Shown here: positions 17,988 to 26,478 of the stretch, one piece after another | How the letters are laid out: each line of letters opens with the position of its first letter | Position numbering within the stretch: position 1 is the first letter of the stretch | Source: Halopenitus persicus | GTDB taxonomy: Archaea > Halobacteriota > Halobacteria > Halobacteriales > Haloferacaceae | Direction of reading: 5' to 3' | Length of the DNA: 64,000 bases | Assembly: GCF_002355635.1 (NCBI RefSeq) | Contig: NZ_AP017558.1 | Location: 1,364,001-1,428,000, forward strand | The notes under the pieces: generated by a model | The model's database searches: none | What the model saw: only the letters and a program-made list of their open reading frames with translations | Told to the model about the DNA's origin: nothing | Translations under genes and position numbers: made by a program

Positions 17988-18950
17988 CTAGGAGACCAGG
18001 TTCCGGAACCGGTCGCGGTCCGCACCGTCCTCGAGACGGCGAACGTTCTCCGCCAGGACGTCGGCGAGGCGAGGCCAGTGTTCCGGCGTGTGGCCGCCCA
18101 TGTGCGGCGTGATGATCGCGTCGTCCAGGTCCCAGAGCGGGTGGTCGTTCGGGAGCGGCTCGGGGTCGGTGACGTCGAGCGCACAGCCGGCAAGGTCGCC
18201 GACCTGCAGGGCCTCGACGAGCGCGTCGGTGTCGACGAGCGGGCCGCGGCCGACGTTCACGACGACCGAATCGGGGCCGAGCGTCGCGATCTCGTCGGGG
18301 CCGATCAGCCGGCGGGTGGTCTCGGTGAGCGGGGAGCACAACACGACGTACTCGGAGCGGGCGAAGGCGGCGTGCAGGTCGTCGTCGAAGCCGACGACCT
18401 CGTCGGTCGGGCCGCCCTTGGAGGGGGTGTACCGCACGCCGATCGTCTCCACGCCGAACGCGTCGAGCCGCTCGACGATCGCGTGCCCGATGGCGCCCAG
18501 CCCGACGACCGTGACGGTCGATCCCATCAGCTCGGTGGCCTGGTAGTGGTGCCAGCGGTTGTCGGCCTGTTGGCGGATCCCCCGGTGGATGCGGCGCGCG
18601 AACACGAGCAGGTAGCCGAGGACCTGCTCGGCGATCCCGGGCGCGTGGATGCCGGAGGCGTTCGCGACGAGGATGCCCCGGTCACGGAGCCGGTCCATCG
18701 GGAGGTGGTCGGTTCCCGAGGAGGCGACGACGAACAGCTCGAGCTCGTCGGCCAGCTCGACCTGTTCACCGGTGATCGAGATGCCGGTGGCGATGCGTGC
18801 CTTCCGGAGAAGGTCGCGCTCCTCGCGGGGCGTCTCCGCGAGCACGACGGTCAAATCGGGGAGTCGCCGGCGGAGGGCGTCCGCGTACGCCGCGGGCGAC
18901 AACGCCTCGGTCCCCCGCCGAAAGACGACGACGTCCGGGTCTCGCGTCAT
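17988..18950 (-). CDS. D-2-hydroxyacid dehydrogenase (NAD-dependent)
   Basis: 320 aa member of the D-isomer 2-hydroxyacid dehydrogenase family. NAD-binding motif VTVVGLGAIGHAIVERL near residue 143, catalytic Arg region VVVNVGRGPLVDTDALVEAL, Glu in DVTDPEPLPNDHPLW, and catalytic His in IITPHMGGHTPEHW. It lacks the ACT/ASB domains of SerA at 48976, so it is a separate short-type enzyme. ATG 18950 gives a normal N-terminus; the open frame upstream is repeat sequence. Its 5' region contains the inverted and direct repeats at 19223-19392. Confidence 0.88.
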   Translation of the reverse strand: MTRDPDVVVFRRGTEALSPAAYADALRRRLPDLTVVLAETPREERDLLRKARIATGISITGEQVELADELELFVVASSGTDHLPMDRLRDRGILVANASGIHAPGIAEQVLGYLLVFARRIHRGIRQQADNRWHHYQATELMGSTVTVVGLGAIGHAIVERLDAFGVETIGVRYTPSKGGPTDEVVGFDDDLHAAFARSEYVVLCSPLTETTRRLIGPDEIATLGPDSVVVNVGRGPLVDTDALVEALQVGDLAGCALDVTDPEPLPNDHPLWDLDDAIITPHMGGHTPEHWPRLADVLAENVRRLEDGADRDRFRNLVS

Positions 18951-19222
18951 CCGGAACTCCCGTCGGTGGTGCTGACGTGAATGGACATGGCGGTTCGGAT
19001 CACTCCGTTGGAACGACCCGTACTCTCGTACCATCCATAATAACGTTTGTGGCGGCGCGCGGGTCGCGTGGAGTGCGCGACCCGGCGGCGACGACGGCCG
19101 CGGCGGCGGGCCGCGGCCGCCGTCCTCCGGCGCGGCGCGTTTCACGTCGAGAAACCCGATTCGAGCGGCACGGTCGGGAGCGGAGCCCAGGACGGGACGG
19201 CGATCGTGCGTGGTCGGGTGAC

Positions 19223-19260
19223 CCGACTGAATTACAACCATAAATTTGTAATTCAGTCGG
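19223..19260. repeat. Perfect 15-base inverted repeat with 8-base spacer
   Basis: CCGACTGAATTACAA at 19223-19237 and its exact reverse complement TTGTAATTCAGTCGG at 19246-19260 around CCATAAAT. It could be a regulator site for the gene starting at 18950, a transcript hairpin, or a small mobile-element remnant. Confidence 0.85.
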
Positions 19261-19317
19261 CCGCGATCGGCGGCCCATCGAACGTCCATTCGTTTCATCC
19301 GATGAAACTGACGTCGG

Positions 19318-19392
19318 CAGTGGCGGATGAAACGACCACCGACAGTGGCGGATGAAACGACCACCGACAGTGGCGGATGAAACGACCTCCGG
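19318..19392. repeat. 25-base direct repeat, three copies, carrying GATGAAACGACC
   Basis: Copies at 19318-19342 and 19343-19367 are identical; the third, 19368-19392, diverges at the end. Each contains GGATGAAACGACC, and the half-site GATGAAAC also forms the near-palindrome at 19291-19307, giving at least four GATGAAAC sites in 100 bases. Confidence 0.85.
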
Positions 19393-19469
19393 CGTGGAAA
19401 TCGCCGGGACGAACGCCGACATCCGCGTCGTCGCTCGTGGCTCGTTTCGTGGCCGCAAACGCCGGCACG

Positions 19470-20720
19470 CTACTGGGTCGGCGCGTCGACGGACACCCCC
19501 AACGTTTCGGCGAGCGCATCGAGCCGTGGCTCGACGCGCGGGGGCTGGCCGACGACGTCGGTGAGAGCGTCGGGCCACTTGACTCCCGCACCCGTCGCCA
19601 CGCAGACCACGGTGTCTCCGGGGCCGACGACCCCGTCGCCGACGGCGCGGTCGACCGCGGCGGGCGCGAGCGCGCTCGCCGGCTCCGGGACGACGCCCGC
19701 GAGGGCGGCCGCACGCATCGCCGCTTGAACGGCGGCCTCGTCGATCCCGTAGGCGGTGCCGTCGGATTCGCGTATCGCGCGAAGCGCGTGGTCGCCGGCG
19801 GAGTCGCCGCTCGCGGAGACGCTACTCGGCATCGGTCCGGGGGCCTCCCCCACGGTGTCGTGGCCCTCCTCGACGGCGGTCACGAGCGACGGCCGCTCGG
19901 CCGGCTGCACGCCGACCATTCTCGGGGTCCGGTCGATGACGCCCAGGTCCCGGAGCTCGCGGAACCCCTTCCAGGTCCCGTAGAGACCGTCCCCGGACCC
20001 GACCGCCGCAACGACGACGTCGGGCGGGGTTTCGAGCGCCTCGACGAGCTCGAAGGCGATCGTCTTGTACGCCTCGTTCCCGTACGGCTGGCTGACGTAC
20101 TCCTTCGAGACGCTGACGGTCGGATACCAGCCGCGTTTCGCGAGGGACCGCAACAGCGGGCGCCGCTCCTCGTAGTCGGTCACCGCCGCCTTCGCGCCGT
20201 ACGCGCGGATCTGGGCACGGATCGGTCGTTCGGTTTCCGGCGGGATGAGGACGAGCACCTCCTCGGCCCCGGCCAACCGGGCGTAGGCCGCGGTGCTGGC
20301 GCCGTGGTTGCCGGTGCTCGAGGTCGCCACGTGGGTCCGGCCTTCCCCCGCGACCGCGTTCGAGAGCAACAGCGAGTTGAGTCGGTCCTTGAACGACCAG
20401 GTCGGATTGCCGGTCTCGTTCTTCAACAGGACGGTCGCGTCGCCGCCGGCGTCGGGGAGTTCGACCAGCGGGGTCCACCCCTCGCCCATCGTCACGGGCT
20501 CGGCCGCACGCAGCGGCAGGAGCTCGCGATACCGCCACATGTCCGACCGATGACTGCGGTCGGTCCCGAACGGCAGCGCCGACGCGTCGACAGTCGCGAG
20601 GTCGACGACTGCCTCGAGCCGACCCGCCTCCCCGTCCGATCGGCAGTCGGGGCAGCCGCGCGGGAACAGCCCGGGGTCGAACGTCCGCTCGCACCGCTGA
20701 CACTGTAGGACGTGATCCAT
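19470..20720 (-). CDS. PLP-dependent threonine-synthase-like enzyme with N-terminal zinc ribbon
   Basis: Fold-type II PLP enzyme, 416 aa. An N-terminal CQRC...CPDC zinc ribbon precedes the catalytic domain with NETGNPTWSFKDR (PLP Lys) and STGNHGASTAAYARLAG. The Gly-rich AVGSGDGLYG phosphate loop follows. It resembles threonine synthase, but a more typical ThrC is at 50616-51899, so this copy may act on another phosphorylated or amino-acid substrate (cysteate synthase-like enzymes belong here). Start ATG 20720 follows a minus-strand ATATTTAT box at 20742-20753. Confidence 0.8.
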   Translation of the reverse strand: MDHVLQCQRCERTFDPGLFPRGCPDCRSDGEAGRLEAVVDLATVDASALPFGTDRSHRSDMWRYRELLPLRAAEPVTMGEGWTPLVELPDAGGDATVLLKNETGNPTWSFKDRLNSLLLSNAVAGEGRTHVATSSTGNHGASTAAYARLAGAEEVLVLIPPETERPIRAQIRAYGAKAAVTDYEERRPLLRSLAKRGWYPTVSVSKEYVSQPYGNEAYKTIAFELVEALETPPDVVVAAVGSGDGLYGTWKGFRELRDLGVIDRTPRMVGVQPAERPSLVTAVEEGHDTVGEAPGPMPSSVSASGDSAGDHALRAIRESDGTAYGIDEAAVQAAMRAAALAGVVPEPASALAPAAVDRAVGDGVVGPGDTVVCVATGAGVKWPDALTDVVGQPPRVEPRLDALAETLGVSVDAPTQ

Positions 20721-20817
20721 ACGCACGGATGCCGGCTCCAACGATAAATATATGTAGGCCGATCCTCGGCACCGATCCGACCCGAGCGTTTATGTGTGCG
20801 ACCGACAACCGTGTCCC

Positions 20818-21972
20818 ATGCCAGCGGACCGTATGTCCGCGATCCCGTTCTCCGGGATCCGGAAGATATTCGAGGAGTGTGACCGGCTCGAGGCCGCGGG
20901 CGAGGACGTCGTCCACCTCGAGATCGGACGGCCGGACTTCGACACGCCCGAGCCCATAAAGGACGCCGGAAAGGACGCGCTCGACCGGGGCGAGGTCCAT
21001 TACACGTCGAACTACGGCATCGAGCCGCTGCGGCGGGGGATCGCGGAGAAGCTCGCGACGGATAACGGGTTACAGTACGATCCGGACGGGGGGATCATCG
21101 TGACCTCGGGCGCCACCGAGGCCGTGTTCTGCACCGTCGTCGCGCTCGTCGGTCCCGGGGACGAGGTGCTGGTTCCGGACCCGAGCTGGACCTACCGGCC
21201 GTCGATCGAGACAGCCGGGGCCACGCGGGTTCCGTACCCCGTCTCGCCCGAGGAGGGGTTCCAGCCCGACGTGGAGGCGCTCGCGGAGCGCGCGTCGGAC
21301 GACACCGAACTGCTCATCGTGAACACTCCGCACAATCCGACCGGCGGAATGCTCGACGCGGACCACGCCGCGGCGATCCGCGACGTCGCGGTCGAACACG
21401 ACCTCACCGTGCTGTCCGACGAGATCTACGAGAAGATACGCTACGACCGTGACCACGTGAGCCTCGGCGCCCTCGATGGAATGTACGACCGGACGGTGAC
21501 GGTGAACGGCTTCTCGAAGGCGTACTCGATGACCGGGTGGCGGCTGGGCTATCTGGCCGCGCCCGAGTCGCTCGTCGACCCGATCATTCGGCTCCGCCAG
21601 TATACGACGACGTGTGCGCCCTCGATCGCACAGCACGCCGGGGTTCGCGCGCTCGAGGGGACCCTCGAGGCGCCGATGGTGGAGGCGTTCGAACGACGGC
21701 GCGACCTGGTCGCCGACCGGATCGCCGACGTTCCCGGGATGACCTGTCCGACGCCGAGCGGCGCCTTCTACGCGTTCCCGACGGTCCCGGAGGGCGTCGA
21801 CGACGAGACCGAGTTCGTCTACTCCCTGCTCCGGGAGGCGGGGGTGGCGCTCGTTCCCGGGACCGTGTTCGGCGAGACCGGGGCAGGACGGGTCAGGATC
21901 GCGTACTCGAACTCCGCGGACCGGATCGACGAGGCGTTCGACCGGATCGAAGCCTGGCTCGCGGCGCGGTGA
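20818..21972 (+). CDS. Class I/II aminotransferase (AspC/PatA-like)
   Basis: PLP-dependent aminotransferase, 384 aa. It begins MPADRMSAIPFSGIRKIFEE, then HLEIGRPDFDTPEPIKDAG, IIVTSGATEAVFC, NTPHNPTGGML, LSDEIYEKIRY (Asp/Tyr contacting PLP), and FSKAYSMTGWRLGYL with the Schiff-base Lys. The late RVRIAYSNS supplies the carboxylate-binding Arg. Substrate is probably aspartate or an aromatic acid, unproven. A GTTTATG box at 20788-20794 places a leaderless start near 20816, supporting ATG 20818. The gene's last 23 bases are imperfectly duplicated after the stop. Confidence 0.9.
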   Translation: MPADRMSAIPFSGIRKIFEECDRLEAAGEDVVHLEIGRPDFDTPEPIKDAGKDALDRGEVHYTSNYGIEPLRRGIAEKLATDNGLQYDPDGGIIVTSGATEAVFCTVVALVGPGDEVLVPDPSWTYRPSIETAGATRVPYPVSPEEGFQPDVEALAERASDDTELLIVNTPHNPTGGMLDADHAAAIRDVAVEHDLTVLSDEIYEKIRYDRDHVSLGALDGMYDRTVTVNGFSKAYSMTGWRLGYLAAPESLVDPIIRLRQYTTTCAPSIAQHAGVRALEGTLEAPMVEAFERRRDLVADRIADVPGMTCPTPSGAFYAFPTVPEGVDDETEFVYSLLREAGVALVPGTVFGETGAGRVRIAYSNSADRIDEAFDRIEAWLAAR

Positions 21973-22001
21973 GCTCCCGGCTCATCGTGCGGTGAACTCC
22001 G
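21956..22001. repeat. 23-base imperfect tandem duplication spanning the aminotransferase stop
   Basis: 21956-21978 and 21979-22001 match at 17 of 23 positions; both contain GGTGA, the first being the stop codon (21970-21972). Confidence 0.6.
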
Positions 22002-22062
22002 GCCACAAATCGAACGCAACGACGGGTAAACGTTTAAGTCGTGTGGGTAGTCAACACTGGGT

Positions 22063-23781
22063 ATGGTTTCGCCCGGGAAGCTGGAGATATTCAGACATTC
22101 GCTGAAGGGAATCGTCGAGGAGATGGGGGTCACGCTGCAACGGACGGCCTACTCGACCAACATCAAGATCCGACGGGACCACACCTGCGCCCTGTTCGAC
22201 TCGGAGCTTCGTCACATCGCACAACACGACATCGCGCCCCAACACATCGGGTCGCTCGTCTCGGTCGTACCGCGGAATATGCGCGACCGCGACGACCTCG
22301 AGCCGGGGGACGGCATCCTGATAAACGACCCGTATAAGGGTGCCGTCCATCTCCCCGACGTGATGCTCATCTGCCCGCTGTTTCACGACGGGGAGATCAT
22401 CGGCTACGCCGCGAACTCGGCCCACCACGTCGACATCGGCGGGCCGACCCCGGGCGGCATCCCGACCGACAGCACCGACCTCTACGGCGAGGGGGTGATC
22501 ATGCCGGGCGTGAAGGCCGTCGAGGACTGGGAGTACGACGAGGAGGTCCTCGGACTCATCACCCGGAACGTCCGGTCGCCGGACATGCGGGTCGGCGACT
22601 ACCGGGCCCAGCTCGGCGCCAACCGGATCGGCGAGGAGCGCTTCGGCGAGCTGTACGAGGAGTACGGATCCGACGCGCTCGCCGAGTACCTCGACGAGCT
22701 GATCGACTACACCGAGCGGCTGGTCCGGTCGAACATCCAGGAGCTCCCGGACGGCGTCTACGACGCCAGCGACTACATGGACGGCGACGGCATCAACGAC
22801 GAGGAGCTGCTGGTGACGCTGACCATCGAGATCGACGACGACGAGATGACCCTCGATTTCACCGGCACCGCCGATGAGAACGAGGGACCGCTCAACTGCA
22901 CGCCCGCGATGGCGTTCGCGGGAACGATGGCCGTGGTGATGTCCCTGCTCGGCGGCGACCTCCCGAAGAACGAGGGGTTCTACCGGCCGTTCGAGATCAT
23001 CACGCCCAAGGGGTCGATGGTCAATCCGACCGACGACCGGCCGGTCGCGGCCGGCTGGGAGATCGCCATCCGGGCCGGCGACCTCGTGACGAAGGCGATG
23101 GCCGACGTGCTCCCGGAGGAGACCATCGCGGCGACGAAGGGGATCATCTGCAACATCGCGTACGGCGGCCGGGACCCGCGGAGCGACGACGACGAGTACG
23201 TCTACTACGAGACCGTGGGCGGCGGCTACGGCGGCCGGGCGACGAAGGACGGGATGGACGGGGTGCAGGCGCACTATCAGAACACGGCGAACAGCCCGAT
23301 CGAGGAGCTGGAGACGGAGATCCCGCTGTACGTCCGACGGTACGAGTACATCCAGGATTCCGAGGGAGCCGGACGCCAGCGCGGCGGGCTCGGGATCCGG
23401 CGAGACATGGAGTTCTACGACCATCGGTCGTCGTTCACCGTGCTCTCCGACCGGACGAAGAACCAGCCGTGGGGGCTGTTCGGCGGGCACGCGGCACGCG
23501 CCGCGAAGTACGTGATCAACCCCGACGACGATCCGGAGGTCGTGAGCTCGAAGTCGACCACGAAGCTCGACCCGGACGACGTCGCCAGCGTCCAGACGCC
23601 CGGCGGCGGGGGCTACGGCGACCCGCTCGAGCGGCCGCCCGAGGAGGTCCTCGAGGACGTGGTCAACGGGAAGGTGTCCGTCGAGAAGGCCGAATCGGAG
23701 TACGGCGTCGCGGTCGACCCGGAGGAGCGGTCGGTCGACGAGGCGGCGACGCGGGAGCTCCGTGAGGAGGTGGACCGATGA
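22063..23781 (+). CDS. hyuB: Hydantoinase B / oxoprolinase beta-type subunit
   Basis: HyuB-type subunit of an ATP-dependent hydantoinase, 5-oxoprolinase or acetone-carboxylase-like complex, 572 aa. Recognisable stretches: EEMGVTLQRTAYSTNIKIRRD, PGDGILINDPYKGAVHLPD, YAANSAHHVDIGGPTPGG (conserved His pair), GADRVGE-like GANRIGEERF, and GGGGYGDPLERPPEEVLEDV at the C-terminus. It lacks an ATPase domain, which is supplied by hyuA overlapping it by four bases (ATGA). A TTTAAG box at 22031-22036 is about 27-32 bases before ATG 22063. Substrate likely a cyclic amide, inferred from family and neighbours. Confidence 0.92.
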   Translation: MVSPGKLEIFRHSLKGIVEEMGVTLQRTAYSTNIKIRRDHTCALFDSELRHIAQHDIAPQHIGSLVSVVPRNMRDRDDLEPGDGILINDPYKGAVHLPDVMLICPLFHDGEIIGYAANSAHHVDIGGPTPGGIPTDSTDLYGEGVIMPGVKAVEDWEYDEEVLGLITRNVRSPDMRVGDYRAQLGANRIGEERFGELYEEYGSDALAEYLDELIDYTERLVRSNIQELPDGVYDASDYMDGDGINDEELLVTLTIEIDDDEMTLDFTGTADENEGPLNCTPAMAFAGTMAVVMSLLGGDLPKNEGFYRPFEIITPKGSMVNPTDDRPVAAGWEIAIRAGDLVTKAMADVLPEETIAATKGIICNIAYGGRDPRSDDDEYVYYETVGGGYGGRATKDGMDGVQAHYQNTANSPIEELETEIPLYVRRYEYIQDSEGAGRQRGGLGIRRDMEFYDHRSSFTVLSDRTKNQPWGLFGGHAARAAKYVINPDDDPEVVSSKSTTKLDPDDVASVQTPGGGGYGDPLERPPEEVLEDVVNGKVSVEKAESEYGVAVDPEERSVDEAATRELREEVDR

Positions 23782-25808
23782 GCGTCCGCATCGGGGTCGA
23801 CACCGGCGGCACGTTCACCGACGTCGTGCTCTACGACGACGGGACGAACGAGATCCACACGACGAAGACCCCCTCGACGCCGCCGGACTTCGACCGGGGC
23901 GTCCTCAACGGGATCGACAAGATCCTCGAGCAGACCGACACCGACCCCGGGGACGTCTCGTTCCTCAGCCACGGGACGACCGTCGGGACGAACGCGGTGT
24001 TGGAGGGGGAGATCCCGAACCTGGGGCTCATCACGAACGAGGGGCTCCGGGACGTCCTGGAGATCGGCGACCAGACGCGGCCGGACCTGTACGACCTGCA
24101 GACGGACAAGCCGCCGGAGCTCATCCCGCGGTACCTCCGGCGGGAGGTCCCCGGCCGCGTCGACTCGCACGGCGAGGTCGTCGACGAGCTCGAGGAGGAG
24201 GCGGTCCGGACGGTCGTCGACGAGCTCGCCGGGGAGGACATCGAGTCGATCGTCGTCTCGACGCTCTTCTCGTACCTCAACCCGGCCCACGAGGAGCGGA
24301 TCGGCGAGATCATCGAGTCCCACGAGGCCGACCTCCAGTACGCGCTCTCCTCGAGCGTCCACCCCGAGATCAGGGAGTACGAGCGGACCATCACGACCGT
24401 CCTCAACGAGGCGATCAAGACGACCGTCGAGGACTACTTCGGGAAGCTGACCGAGGGGATCGAGCAGCGCGGCATCGACGTGCCGCTGAACATCATCCAC
24501 TCCGGCGGCGGGATCTTCACCGCCGAACAGGCCACCCAACGGGCGGTCCGAACGATAACGTCCGGGCCGGCCGCGGGGGCGGTCGCGACGGAGAAGGTGA
24601 GCGCCCAGGAGGGCTTCGAGAACGCGATCGGGATGGACATGGGCGGCACGAGCGCGGACGTGAGTCTCATCCGCGACGGGGAGATCGTCCGGTCCACCGA
24701 GGGCGAGATCAACGACCTCCCGATCAAGACGCCGATGATCGACATCAACACCGTCGGCGCGGGCGGCGGCTCCATCGCGTGGATCGACGAGGGCGGGATC
24801 CTGCACGTGGGCCCGAAATCCGCCGGGGCCGACCCGGGACCGATCTGTTACGGGCAGGGCGGCGAGCAGCCGACCATCACCGACGCGAACCTGCTGTTGG
24901 GCCGTCTCAACCCGGCGAACTTCCTCGAGGGAGAGATGGAGCTGATCGTCGAGGAGACGCGCGAGCGGTTCGCGGAGACGATCGCCGACCCCCTCGACCA
25001 GTCGGTCGAGGAGGCGGCGCTGTCGGTGATCGAGGTCGCGAACGCCAGCATCGCCCGGCGCGTGCACAACGTCACCGTCGAGCGTGGCGACGACCCGAGC
25101 GACTTCGCGCTCATCGGCTTCGGCGGCGCCGGACCGCTGCAGACGCCGGCCGTCGCCGAGCGGATGGATATGGAGGACGTGATCATCCCGCGAAGTCCGG
25201 GCGTCTTCTCGGCGCGCGGCATCCTCATCGCGGACGTCCGCGTCGACGAGTCACACTCCTACCGGGAGCGGCGCATCGACCCGACGATCATCGACGACCA
25301 GGTCGGGGCGCTGGCGGCCGAGACGCACGAGCGGTTCGTCCAGCAGGGGTTCACCGACGAGGAGATCCGCATCGACCGGGCGATCGACATGCGGTACGCG
25401 GGACAGTCCTACGAGCTGACGGTCCCCGTCGAGGACGACCCGATCACCGCCGAGACCATCGAGGCCGCAACCAACCGGTTCCACGAGATGCACGCCCGGC
25501 TCTACGGGCACGCGATGGAGGGCGAGGACGTCGAGGTCGTGACGCTGCGCGTCACCGGCCACGTGCCCACGGCGCCGCTCACCGACGTGCCGGAGACGAC
25601 CGCCACGGAGGCCTTACGCGACGTCAGGGACGTGTACTTCGCCGACCGCGGGTGGCTGGAGACGGACGTCTACGACCGGACCGCCCTCGCGACCGGCCGG
25701 ACGGTCGAGGGACCGGCGATCCTCGAGGAGAGCGGCGCGACCGCCATCGTCCCGCCGGATACCGAGGCGACCGTCACCGAGGCCGGGAACGTCCACATCA
25801 CGCTGTGA
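23778..25808 (+). CDS. hyuA: Hydantoinase A / oxoprolinase alpha-type subunit
   Basis: ATP-binding HyuA subunit of 676 aa. N-terminal phosphate-binding motif RIGVDTGGTFTDVVLY (residues 3-18), LSHGTTVGTNAVLEG, the HyuA core FENAIGMDMGGTSADVSLI and GAGGGSIAWIDEGG, and SAGADPGPICYG, all as expected for this family; the C-terminal acetone-carboxylase-like domain ends ATVTEAGNVHITL. It is translationally coupled to hyuB. Together they probably open a ring such as a hydantoin or oxoproline with ATP. The last 24 bases, including the stop, are duplicated right after the gene. Confidence 0.92.
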   Translation: MSVRIGVDTGGTFTDVVLYDDGTNEIHTTKTPSTPPDFDRGVLNGIDKILEQTDTDPGDVSFLSHGTTVGTNAVLEGEIPNLGLITNEGLRDVLEIGDQTRPDLYDLQTDKPPELIPRYLRREVPGRVDSHGEVVDELEEEAVRTVVDELAGEDIESIVVSTLFSYLNPAHEERIGEIIESHEADLQYALSSSVHPEIREYERTITTVLNEAIKTTVEDYFGKLTEGIEQRGIDVPLNIIHSGGGIFTAEQATQRAVRTITSGPAAGAVATEKVSAQEGFENAIGMDMGGTSADVSLIRDGEIVRSTEGEINDLPIKTPMIDINTVGAGGGSIAWIDEGGILHVGPKSAGADPGPICYGQGGEQPTITDANLLLGRLNPANFLEGEMELIVEETRERFAETIADPLDQSVEEAALSVIEVANASIARRVHNVTVERGDDPSDFALIGFGGAGPLQTPAVAERMDMEDVIIPRSPGVFSARGILIADVRVDESHSYRERRIDPTIIDDQVGALAAETHERFVQQGFTDEEIRIDRAIDMRYAGQSYELTVPVEDDPITAETIEAATNRFHEMHARLYGHAMEGEDVEVVTLRVTGHVPTAPLTDVPETTATEALRDVRDVYFADRGWLETDVYDRTALATGRTVEGPAILEESGATAIVPPDTEATVTEAGNVHITL

Positions 25809-25832
25809 GGGAACGTCCACATCACGCTGTGG
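25785..25832. repeat. 24-base tandem duplication of the hyuA 3' end
   Basis: 25785-25808 and 25809-25832 are identical except the final base, which turns the stop TGA of copy one into TGG in copy two. The unit is a multiple of three, so readthrough would repeat GNVHITL. Confidence 0.9.
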
Positions 25833-25962
25833 GACGCTGAGACGCACGGCGCCGGAGTCCCACGGCGCCGACGTTCCCGCCGACGCCGCTCCACCGACGC
25901 CGCTCCACCGACGCCGCTTCCCACACCCCAATATTTATATGAAGAACATGTATAGTCCGGGT

Positions 25963-26313
25963 ATGGACGTCGTGGAACACGACGACGCCGAGACGTACGA
26001 ACCGGACGAGGGCTGGGAGCGGCGAGCGCTTGCGGGCAGCGACCAGTTCTCCTTCGAGTGGTTCACGAAGCCGTCGGGGCACAGCTCCCCGATGCACGAC
26101 CACGAGAACGAGCAGGTCTGTCTCTGTCTCGAGGGCGAACTCACGCTCCATAGCGAGGACGGAACGTCGGTCACCCTCGAGCAGTACGACTCCGCGTTCA
26201 TCGAGTCCTGGGAGATCCACGCCGTCGAGAACACCGGCGACGGGATGGCGGTCGGGCTCGACGTCTTCGCGCCGGGCCGTTCCTTCGACTTCTGGACCGA
26301 CCGGGAGGAGTAA
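25963..26313 (+). CDS. Cupin-domain protein
   Basis: Single cupin barrel of 116 aa. Metal ligands are visible in HSSPMHDHENEQVCLCLEGEL (cupin motif 1, H-x-H and Glu) and in the later ESWEIHAVEN (motif 2 His). It may be a small-molecule isomerase/dioxygenase or sensor acting with the hydantoinase; there is no direct evidence. ATATTTATAT at 25931-25940 is 23-32 bases before ATG 25963, which I prefer to the in-frame ATGs at 25939 and 25948 for a leaderless message. Confidence 0.8.
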   Translation: MDVVEHDDAETYEPDEGWERRALAGSDQFSFEWFTKPSGHSSPMHDHENEQVCLCLEGELTLHSEDGTSVTLEQYDSAFIESWEIHAVENTGDGMAVGLDVFAPGRSFDFWTDREE

Positions 26314-26328
26314 TCGGCCGCAGCAGCG

Positions 26329-26377
26329 CCCTATTTAAAAAGCGGCCGGCCAGGGGAGCACCCTATTTAAAAGCGGC
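26329..26377. repeat. Direct repeat of CCCTATTTAAAA-type boxes
   Basis: CCCTATTTAAAAAGCGGC (26329-26346) recurs, one base shorter, at 26361-26377, 32 bases apart, in the spacer between the cupin and M20 genes. Each contains TATTTAAA, which looks like an archaeal TATA box, but neither is at a start-proximal distance from a gene. Confidence 0.7.
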
Positions 26378-26478
26378 TAGCTTCGGAAGCGCCCACGTAA
26401 AAGATCGAACCACGCGTGCACACGGAACGTGTGAACACGACCCAAATATTAATGTAGGAGAGCCGAGAACGTCGATCG

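Larger units (their letters stand above)
18951..19469. other. 519-base intergenic region rich in repeats
   Basis: Upstream of the hydroxyacid dehydrogenase and downstream of the threonine-synthase-like gene. It holds a perfect inverted repeat (19223-19260), a near-palindrome GTTTCATCCGATGAAAC (19291-19307) and a 25-base direct repeat (19318-19392), but no convincing gene. Confidence 0.5.
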
